The notes under the pieces were generated by a model. It did not search any database. It saw only the letters and a list, made by a program, of their open reading frames with translations, and was not told where the DNA came from. 64,000 nucleotides of DNA, taken from Pseudoxanthomonas jiangsuensis (lineage in GTDB: Bacteria; Pseudomonadota; Gammaproteobacteria; Xanthomonadales; Xanthomonadaceae). Positions 57,710-64,000 of the stretch are shown piece by piece (position 1 is the stretch's first letter; each line of letters starts with the position of its first letter). Where the stretch lies: positions 62,001-126,000 of the forward strand of contig NZ_PDWL01000002.1 in the NCBI RefSeq assembly GCF_010093185.1, written 5' to 3'. The translations under genes and the position numbers were made by a program.

Positions 57710-59653
57710 TCAGGGAAGTGGCAATGCTTCGTCGCGGAACACCGCCACGTGCGGCACGCCGTCGACGCCGATCCAGCCGCGGTACATGCCCTCGGTGTTG
57801 AACGGGAAGGCCAGGCTGCCGTCGGCGCCCAGGGCGATCGCGCCGCCGTCGCCGCCGGCCTTGGGGATGTCGCGGTTGATCACCGCCTCGGCCGCCCGCG
57901 CCAGCGGCGCGCCGGCCAGGCGCACCCGGGCGCAGATCTCGTGGGCGGCGGCGGCACGGATGTAGAACTCGCCCCAGCCGGTGCCCGAGACCGCGCAGCG
58001 TGTGTCGGCCCAGGTGCCGGCGCCGATGATCGGCGAATCGCCGACCCGGCCGTAGCGCTTGTCGGTCATACCGCCGGTGGATGTGCCGGCGGCCAGGCGG
58101 CCCTGGCCGTCCAGGGCCAGCGCGCCGACGGTGCCGAAGTAGTCGTGCGGGCGCTCGACTCGGGCCTGGCCGGAGGCTTCCTCCTTCAGCCTTTGCTGCA
58201 GCTGCTGCCAGCGCTTCTCGGTGCGGAAGTACGCCGGATCGACCAGCTCCACGCCCTGCCCGGCGGCGAAGGCCTCGGCGCCGGCGCCGACCATCATCAC
58301 GTGCTTCGAGCGCTCCATCACCGTGCGCGCCAGCCGGATCGGGTTCTTCACCCGGTGCACGCCGGCGATCGCGCCGGCCCGGCCGCTGGCGCCGTCCATG
58401 ATCGAGGCGTCCAGCTCGTTGCGGCCGTCGTGGGTGAACACCGCGCCGCGGCCGGCGTTGAACTGCGGCGCGTCCTCGAGCACCGCGATCGCCGCGGCCA
58501 CCGCCTCGGTGGAGGGCTGGCCGGCGCGCAGGGCGGCATGGCCGGCGCGCAGCGCCGCTTCCAGGGCCTTGCGCGCGGCGGCCTCGTCTTCGGCGCTCAG
58601 GTCGGCGCGTTCGACGCCGGCGCCGCCGTGGACCACCAGCAAGGGCGCGTCCAGCGCCACCAGCACGCCGTCGCGCACCGCGTAGCGGCGCGTGGCCAGC
58701 GGCCGCTCGACCCGGCCCTCGGGCAGGTGCAGCACCGAGCCGGTGCCGGCGACCACGGCCTCCAGGCCCGCCACGTTCATCGGTGCATCCTCGGCCTGGC
58801 TCTCGAAGCCGCCGCGGACCACGGTGGCGCCGGCGCCGGGCGCGGTGGCGAACACCCGCCCGCGGCCGTCGCCCTCCACCGCCACCGCTGCGTCTTCGTC
58901 CACGCCCAGCCCGACCAGCGGCCGCCCGGCGTGGGCCTCGGCCTTGGCGACGAAGGCGACCAGGCGGCCGAGCCGGCCGCGCTCGCTGAAGTGGGTGTCG
59001 GTGATCACCCCGCGCAGCCGCTCCAGCCGCAGGAAGCCGGTCTCGATGGTGTTGTCGTCGCCGAGCGGGTCGGCCAGCGCGCGCGGGCTGGTCTGGCTGC
59101 CGCCGTCCATCGCGCCGTACAGGTATTCGCCCAGCATCGCCAGGCCGGCACTGGTGCCGCCCAGCGGCTTGCCGTCGCGCACGTGCTTCTCCAGCGCCGC
59201 GGCCACCGGGGTGCCGCGCCAGTAGCGCACGTAGCGCGACTGGTCGCCGCCGGCCAGGAAGATGCCGTCGGCCCGCGCCAGCGCGCGCAGCATGGCCGGA
59301 TCGCCGGCGCTTTCGCGGTCCTTGAACACGAAGGTCTCCACTGAGGCGATGCCGCCGACCTCGCGGTAGAACTCCTCGCCGATCTCCCCGCCCAGCGAGG
59401 CGCGCAGGACCACGATGTGGCCGTGCCCGGCCTTGGCCATGAACCAGCGCAGGGCGTCGAAGTTGCGGTCGCCGCCGCCCATCAGCAGCAGGCCGGGTTC
59501 GACCTTGCCGGGCGTGCGCGCGTCCTTGTCGCCGAGCAGGTGGTGGCCGAGTTCGGCCGCCTGCGCCGGCAGGGCGCAGGCCGCGGCCAGGGCCAGCCAG
59601 GTGCCGAGCCGCCGCAAAGTCCGTCCGATCTTCCTGCCGCCGGCTGCCTTCAT
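57710..59653 (-). CDS. Secreted cyanophycinase / isoaspartyl peptidase fusion
   Basis: A 647-residue exported protein joining two enzymes. After a signal peptide (about 33 residues) comes a peptidase S51 cyanophycinase module (residues 50-310), with LLMGGGDRNFDALRW, LAGGDQSRYVRYW, the nucleophile S168 in GGTSAGLAM and H221 in DTHFSERGRLGRL. From about 337 it is a plant-type asparaginase/isoaspartyl peptidase: VVHGGAG, FNAGRGAVFTHDGRNELDASIMDG, and the Ntn nucleophile T508 in FGTVGALALD (self-cleavage expected between G507 and T508). The first would cut cyanophycin to beta-Asp-Arg and the second would split that dipeptide. The combination suggests complete cyanophycin breakdown outside the cytoplasm. 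It is convergent with the ribbon-helix-helix gene. Confidence 0.9.
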   Translation of the reverse strand: MKAAGGRKIGRTLRRLGTWLALAAACALPAQAAELGHHLLGDKDARTPGKVEPGLLLMGGGDRNFDALRWFMAKAGHGHIVVLRASLGGEIGEEFYREVGGIASVETFVFKDRESAGDPAMLRALARADGIFLAGGDQSRYVRYWRGTPVAAALEKHVRDGKPLGGTSAGLAMLGEYLYGAMDGGSQTSPRALADPLGDDNTIETGFLRLERLRGVITDTHFSERGRLGRLVAFVAKAEAHAGRPLVGLGVDEDAAVAVEGDGRGRVFATAPGAGATVVRGGFESQAEDAPMNVAGLEAVVAGTGSVLHLPEGRVERPLATRRYAVRDGVLVALDAPLLVVHGGAGVERADLSAEDEAAARKALEAALRAGHAALRAGQPSTEAVAAAIAVLEDAPQFNAGRGAVFTHDGRNELDASIMDGASGRAGAIAGVHRVKNPIRLARTVMERSKHVMMVGAGAEAFAAGQGVELVDPAYFRTEKRWQQLQQRLKEEASGQARVERPHDYFGTVGALALDGQGRLAAGTSTGGMTDKRYGRVGDSPIIGAGTWADTRCAVSGTGWGEFYIRAAAAHEICARVRLAGAPLARAAEAVINRDIPKAGGDGGAIALGADGSLAFPFNTEGMYRGWIGVDGVPHVAVFRDEALPLP

Positions 59654-59745
59654 GCGCTCGCTCCCGTTCGATGCCGCGGCCGGATGGCCGCCGCTTCCAG
59701 ACTAGACGAACGGGCGCGGGTCTTCCCCCATGACCGATCTCTGTT

Positions 59746-59849
59746 GTAGGAGCCGGTCTTGCCGGCGACCGTGGAGGCGGATGGATCAATGGCATCCGGT
59801 TTCACGCAGACGCTTCCGCCATGGCGGTCGCCGCAAGACCGGCTCCTAC
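59746..59849. repeat. REP/BIME-type inverted repeat with GTAG ends
   Basis: A second copy of the 105-bp element at 10066-10170, one base shorter, again beginning GTAGGAGCCGG and ending CCGGCTCCTAC. It lies 19 bases before the -10 box of the sigma-factor gene, so a stem-loop or bound protein here could influence that promoter. Confidence 0.85.
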
Positions 59850-59867
59850 AAGGGGAGGCGGGTCGGC

Positions 59868-59879
59868 TACAGTGCGGCC
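59868..59879 (+). promoter_or_regulatory. -10 box of a probable leaderless sigma-factor promoter
   Basis: TACAGT (59868-59873) followed by GCGGCC and the ATG at 59880. Confidence 0.45.
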
Positions 59880-60473
59880 ATGCCCACCGAATTCGACGCC
59901 TGGTTCGTCCGCGAGGTGCTGGTCCACGAGCGCGCACTGGTGCAGTACCTGCAGCGCGCCTGGCCGCAGCGCGACGAGGTCCACGACCTGCGCCAGGAGG
60001 TCTACGCCCGGGTCTACGAGGCCGCCGCCCGCAGCCGGCCGACCGCGCCGCGGGCGTTCCTGTTCGCCACTGCCCGGCACCTGATGACCGACCGCCTGCG
60101 CCGCAGCCGGGTGGTGTCGATCGAGCCGGTGGGTGATTTCGAGTCCTCGAACGTCTACCTGATCGACGAGGTTTCGCCCGAGCGCTGGCTCGGTACCCGC
60201 CAGGCCCTGCGGCGGCTGACCCAGGCGCTGGAGCGCCTGCCCGACCGCTGCCGCGAGGTGGTCTGGCTGCGCCGGGTGGAGGAGCTGTCGCAGAAGGACG
60301 TGGCCGCGCGCCTGGGCATCAGCGAGAAGACCGTGGAAAAACACCTGGCCAAGGGGATGCGCCTGATCGCCGACTACCTCTACGGGGGCGACGAAAGCTC
60401 GGCCGCGTCCGCGCGGCGGCGCGCGCCGGCGGCGCAGGGAGACGACGGGCATGGACGCCAGCAGGCGGATTGA
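59880..60473 (+). CDS. ECF sigma factor, FecI type
   Basis: A 197-residue ECF sigma factor. Region 2 includes LRQEVYARVYEAAARSRP and RAFLFATARHLMTDRLRR, and region 4 includes RLPDRCREVVWLRRVEELSQKDVAARLGISEKTVEKHLAKGMRL with the helix-turn-helix. The C-terminal 30 residues are disordered. The FecR gene starts inside its 3' end (overlap 23 bases) and an STN-type TonB receptor follows, so it is a cell-surface-signalling sigma factor that should respond to the receptor's ligand. Confidence 0.93.
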   Translation: MPTEFDAWFVREVLVHERALVQYLQRAWPQRDEVHDLRQEVYARVYEAAARSRPTAPRAFLFATARHLMTDRLRRSRVVSIEPVGDFESSNVYLIDEVSPERWLGTRQALRRLTQALERLPDRCREVVWLRRVEELSQKDVAARLGISEKTVEKHLAKGMRLIADYLYGGDESSAASARRRAPAAQGDDGHGRQQAD

Positions 60474-61590
60474 GCGCACCGCCGCCGCCTGGCTGGCGCG
60501 GCGCGACGGCGGCGACTGGTCGCCGCAGGCGCAGGCCGAGCTGGACGCCTGGCTGGCCGAGCGCACCGAGCACCGGGTCGCCCTGCTGCGGCTGGAATCG
60601 GCCTGGCACGAGGCGGCGCGGCTGAAGGCGCTGGCCGCCGGCCTGTCCGGGGGGCAGGTGCCGGCACGCGGCCACTGGGCGCGCTGGACCGGTGCGATGG
60701 CGGCGACGGGCGACGGCGACGGCGGCGGAGAGGCGGCAGGCACCGCTGCTGCGAATCCGCACCCCGCGTCCGCGGTATGCGATGCCCGCGCCGCCACGCC
60801 GCCGCCCGACCTGCGCGCACTGACCTTCAACCCGCGACCGGCCGTGCGCGCATCGCGCTGGCCGGCCGGGCTGGCGGCGGTCTGCGTGCTCGGCCTGGCC
60901 GGCGTCGTCGGCGGGTTCGGCTGGCAGGCCAGCGGCCGCGAACAGGCGACCTACGCCAGCGCCCGCGGCCAGGTGCGCGAACTGGTCCTGGGCGATGGCT
61001 CGCAGGTGACCCTGGGCAGCGACAGCCGCCTGGACGTCAGCCTGGAACGCGGCCGGCGCCGGATCGCCTTGGTCCAGGGCGAGGCTATCTTCGCCGTCGC
61101 CCATGATCCGGGCCGGCCGTTCGAGGTCGAGGCCGGCGGCCGCCGTGCCATCGCCGTGGGCACCCGCTATTCGGTCCGGCGCCAGGCCGACGGCCTGCGG
61201 GTGGTGGTGACCGAGGGCCGGGTCCGGCTGGAAAGCGCCGAAGCCGGCGGCCGCCCGCATCCGGCGGCTTTGCTGACCGCCGGCAGCGTGGCCACCGCCG
61301 GCCGCGACGGCCTGCTGGTGCGCGCGCTGGCGGCCGGCGAGGCCGAGCGCCTGCTGGAATGGCGCCAGGGCTTCCTCGCCTTCGACGACGCCCCGCTGGC
61401 CGAGGCGGCGGCCGAGTTCAACCGCTTCAACGCCCGCCGCCTGGAACTGGCCGACCCGGCGGTGGCCGGCCTGCGGGTCGGTGGCAACTTCCGCTGGGAC
61501 AACCTCGACGGCTTCGTCGGCCTGCTCGAGCAGGGCTTCCCGGTGCGCGCCGAGCGCCATCCCGACCGCATCGTCCTGCACGCGCGCTGA
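60451..61590 (+). CDS. FecR-family anti-sigma/transducer protein
   Basis: A 379-residue inner-membrane protein. The cytoplasmic N-terminal domain (RIERTAAAWLARRDGGDWSPQAQAELDAWL...HRVALLRLESAW) binds the sigma factor. One transmembrane helix lies near residues 137-153 (GLAAVCVLGLAGVVGGFGW region). The periplasmic FecR domain includes GQVRELVLGDGSQVTLGSDSRL and LVQGEAIFAVAHDPGRPFEVEAGG, and the C-terminal secretin/TonB-like part includes LLEWRQGFLAFDDAPLAEAAAEFNRF. It passes the signal from the receptor's STN domain to the sigma factor. The start overlaps the sigma gene. A long Ala/Gly stretch before the membrane helix is unusual. Confidence 0.93.
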   Translation: MDASRRIERTAAAWLARRDGGDWSPQAQAELDAWLAERTEHRVALLRLESAWHEAARLKALAAGLSGGQVPARGHWARWTGAMAATGDGDGGGEAAGTAAANPHPASAVCDARAATPPPDLRALTFNPRPAVRASRWPAGLAAVCVLGLAGVVGGFGWQASGREQATYASARGQVRELVLGDGSQVTLGSDSRLDVSLERGRRRIALVQGEAIFAVAHDPGRPFEVEAGGRRAIAVGTRYSVRRQADGLRVVVTEGRVRLESAEAGGRPHPAALLTAGSVATAGRDGLLVRALAAGEAERLLEWRQGFLAFDDAPLAEAAAEFNRFNARRLELADPAVAGLRVGGNFRWDNLDGFVGLLEQGFPVRAERHPDRIVLHAR

Positions 61591-61733
61591 GCCCGGCGTA
61601 GCGGCCATGCACCGCCAAGGTGCGACGGCGGCGACATCACGTTGTCCGGCATCGTCGGCATGGGGGGAACGGCCCGCCCGTTCGTCGTGCTCCATTGAAG
61701 GTGCCGCTGCGTGCACCGCCGGGGGAAGAATCC

Positions 61734-64000
61734 ATGCGCCATCCATTGCGTGTCCTGCTGTTGAGCCTGGCCTGTAGCACCGCGCTGGCGGCGCAGGCGC
61801 AAACCGCGCCCGCGCGCATCGACGTGCCCGCCGGCGACCTGGCCACTGCGCTCAACACCCTGGCCCGGCAGTCCGGCACCCAGCTGGTCTACCGCGCCGA
61901 CGAGCTGAAGGGCCGGCGTACCGGCGGGGTCCAGGGCGCGGCCTCGGCCGAGCAGGCGCTGGAACAACTGCTGCGCGGCAGCGGCTTCACCACCCGCCGC
62001 GACCCGGCCACCGGCGCGGTGCTGGTGGTGCGACAGGCCGGGGCCACACCGCCGGCGCCCGCGCCGCGCGCGGTCCCGGCCGCGTCCGGCGGCAGCGCCG
62101 CGGCCGAACCGGTCACCGAGATCGACGCGGTCCAGGTCACCGGCTCGCGCATCCCGCGCGCGCAGGTCGAGGGCCCGGCGCCGATCACTGTGATCACCGC
62201 CGAGCAGATCCAGGCCCAGGGCTTCACCTCGGTGCCCGACGTGCTGCGGGCGATGACCCAGAACGGCGGCGAGACCCAGAGCCAGCAGTCGGCCAGCGGC
62301 GCGGACTTCTCCCCCGGCGCGCAGCAGGTGGACCTGCGCGGCCTCGGCCCCAACCACACCCTGGTATTGGTCAACGGCCGCCGCATCGCCGACTTCCCGA
62401 TGCCGTTCAAGGGCCGCAGCAATTTCACCGACGTGTCCAGCATCCCGATCGGGATGATCGAGCGGATCGAGGTGCTGACCGGCAGCGCTTCCGCGATCTA
62501 CGGCTCGGACGCGATCTCCGGCGTGGTCAACTTCATCCTCAAGAAGCGCGCCGATGGGGTGACCGTCGACGTGCGCATGGGCACCACCACCGAGGGCGGC
62601 GGCGAATCCTTCGACGCCAGCCTGGTCAGCGGCTTCGAGCGCGGCCGCTTCAGCGGCGTGTACAGCCTGGACCTGCAGTCGCAGACGCCGCTGTGGGCGT
62701 ACGAGCGCGATATCCAGGACTCGACCCGGGACGGCCCCACCGAGGGCTCGCGGATCGCCCGGCGTGCTTACCTGCGCACCGACTGGTGGGACGACTACAT
62801 CGACCCGGGCGAGGACACCTGCGCCGGGCTGTCCGGGCAGAACGGCGGCAGCACCTACCATGCCTACCGCCCGCGCTACGGCTACTACTGCGGCAGCGAC
62901 ACCTCGATCGGCTACGGCACCATCCTCAGCGAGCGCCGCGGCGCCAATGCCTACGCCTCGCTGAGCTACCTGTTCGACAACGGCAGCGAGTGGTTCGCCG
63001 ACCTCCAGGCCGGCTACCACACCGTGGAGCTGTTCCGCGACGTGACCGCGTGGAGCTACATGGCGCCCGACGGCAACGAGGAGGGCTATTTCTTCAACCA
63101 GGCCACCGACCAGGTCGAGTACTGGCAGCGGCAGTTCTCGCCGGAGGAGATCGGCGGGCTGAACCGCAACATGATCGAGACCACCCAGAAGACCCTGGGC
63201 CTGACCACCGGCTTCAAGGGCAGCTTCGCCGCCGACTGGGACTACGAGGCCTCGCTGAGCTGGTCGCAGTACAAGGCCGAAATCAGCTGGCCGCAGATCG
63301 TGGCCGCGCGCGCCAACGCGCTGTTCCTGGGCGAGCAGCTGGGCGAGGACGACGATGGTTTCCCGATCTTCGACGCCGACCCGGCGCGGCTGTACACGCC
63401 GCTGACCCGGGCCGAGTACGACGGCATCGCCGCGCGCTCGGTCTACCACCCGCAGTCGGAGACCGGAACGCTGGCGCTGACCGTGGCCCAGTCCGAACTG
63501 TTCGCCCTGCCCGGCGGCGCGGCCGGCTTCGCCGCCACGGTCGAACTCGGCCACCAGTCCTACGAACTCAATCCCGACCCGCTCGCCACCCAGTACCACT
63601 ACTACAGCTGGAAGGACTCCGACGGCCACGGCAGCCGCAACCGCTGGGCCGCGGCCGGCGAGCTGCGCATGCCGCTGCACGACACCCTGAACCTGAGCGT
63701 GGCAGGTCGCTACGACCAGTATCGATATTCGGGCAACAGCATCGGCAAGGCGACCTGGAGCGCGGGCCTGGAGTGGCGGCCGGTCGACAGCCTGCTGGTG
63801 CGCGGCTCCTACGGCACCGCGTTCCGCGCCCCGGACCTGCACTACGTCTACGCCGGCATCGGCAACGACGAGACCTCGGGCAACGACTACTACTACTGCC
63901 TGCTGGACGAGGCCGACGACTGCTCCGACTACGAGGAAGGCCTGATCCGCACCCGCGCCGGCAACCGCGACCTGGAGCCGGAGACCAGCACCTCGTGGAC
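61734..64000 (+). CDS. TonB-dependent receptor with STN signalling domain, cut by window edge
   Basis: The first 755 codons of an outer-membrane receptor. A signal peptide ends near residue 22 (ALAAQAQ). The STN domain covers about residues 25-80 (IDVPAGDLATALNTLARQSG; GAASAEQALEQLLRGSGF), then a Pro/Ala linker, the TonB box region EIDAVQVTGSRIPRAQ, the plug (VDLRGLGPNHTLVLVNGRR; GSASAIYGSDAISGVVNF) and part of the barrel. Start 61734 has GGGGGAAG upstream. The sigma and FecR genes just before show that ligand binding is signalled to transcription. The plug resembles receptors for carbohydrates or peptides (TonB receptors with 'NGRRIADFP') more than siderophore receptors, but the ligand is not evident. 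Confidence 0.93.
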   Translation, partial: MRHPLRVLLLSLACSTALAAQAQTAPARIDVPAGDLATALNTLARQSGTQLVYRADELKGRRTGGVQGAASAEQALEQLLRGSGFTTRRDPATGAVLVVRQAGATPPAPAPRAVPAASGGSAAAEPVTEIDAVQVTGSRIPRAQVEGPAPITVITAEQIQAQGFTSVPDVLRAMTQNGGETQSQQSASGADFSPGAQQVDLRGLGPNHTLVLVNGRRIADFPMPFKGRSNFTDVSSIPIGMIERIEVLTGSASAIYGSDAISGVVNFILKKRADGVTVDVRMGTTTEGGGESFDASLVSGFERGRFSGVYSLDLQSQTPLWAYERDIQDSTRDGPTEGSRIARRAYLRTDWWDDYIDPGEDTCAGLSGQNGGSTYHAYRPRYGYYCGSDTSIGYGTILSERRGANAYASLSYLFDNGSEWFADLQAGYHTVELFRDVTAWSYMAPDGNEEGYFFNQATDQVEYWQRQFSPEEIGGLNRNMIETTQKTLGLTTGFKGSFAADWDYEASLSWSQYKAEISWPQIVAARANALFLGEQLGEDDDGFPIFDADPARLYTPLTRAEYDGIAARSVYHPQSETGTLALTVAQSELFALPGGAAGFAATVELGHQSYELNPDPLATQYHYYSWKDSDGHGSRNRWAAAGELRMPLHDTLNLSVAGRYDQYRYSGNSIGKATWSAGLEWRPVDSLLVRGSYGTAFRAPDLHYVYAGIGNDETSGNDYYYCLLDEADDCSDYEEGLIRTRAGNRDLEPETSTSW

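Overview
The window is a 64 kb piece of a high-GC gammaproteobacterial chromosome that reads as Xanthomonadaceae (Lysobacter / Luteimonas / Pseudoxanthomonas type). The case rests on an oleABCD olefin cluster with Xanthomonas-like catalytic residues, two large TonB-dependent receptors (one beside SapC and cupin-like genes), divergent speA and speE, ubiJ-ubiB, glyoxylate-shunt genes with a divergent LysR regulator, GTAG-type REP elements and several apparently leaderless promoters. No tRNA, rRNA, CRISPR array, prophage or intact insertion sequence was seen.

Layout. 1-4.97 kb (minus): cupin-like/JmjC gene (cut by the left edge), sapC-like gene and a TonB-dependent receptor of the Xanthomonas/Caulobacter nutrient-uptake type, with LacI-style operator palindromes upstream. 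4.97-10.6 kb: trmL, a small secreted protein with three 28-residue repeats, an SDR, an M16 peptidase, a REP pair and a lipoprotein. 10.66-16.7 kb: oleA, oleB and oleCD (long-chain olefin synthesis), interleaved with convergent SEC-C and YkgJ-type genes. 16.9-28.6 kb: DUF1328 peptide, ubiJB, second M16 peptidase, truC, DUF2059, arfB-acyltransferase-photolyase run, sugar dehydrogenase and three small membrane proteins. 28.8-32.9 kb: LysR regulator divergent from aceB-aceA. 32.95-38.2 kb: a cNMP-binding GGDEF protein, then a three-part peptide-modification locus made of a cyclase-like/TPR membrane protein, a precursor peptide with a nitrile-hydratase-like leader, and a SagB-like FMN dehydrogenase. 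38.25-53 kb: housekeeping (comM, ubiK, glnB, speE, speA, argS, radC, coaBC, dut, algC) with repeats. 53-57.7 kb: DUF4124-like gene, pyrE, a toxin-antitoxin pair whose toxin carries an in-frame stop, xth-ampG and an orphan ribbon-helix-helix protein. 57.7-64 kb: a secreted cyanophycinase/isoaspartyl peptidase fusion, a REP pair, and an ECF sigma / FecR / STN-type TonB receptor set cut by the right edge.

The most unusual content is the peptide-modification locus at 34.0-38.2 kb. No product of this family is known to me. Here the cyclase domain seems to have lost substrate residues, the precursor lies on the opposite strand between its two partner genes, no exporter is adjacent, and base composition shifts abruptly inside the cyclase gene. 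Next come the two-enzyme cyanophycin-degrading fusion, the broken toxin, the set of five promoters with exactly six bases between the -10 box and the start codon, and the three-repeat secreted protein.

Limits: all family names come from reading motifs by eye. No database search, structure prediction or measured composition stands behind them, apart from the short base counts stated.
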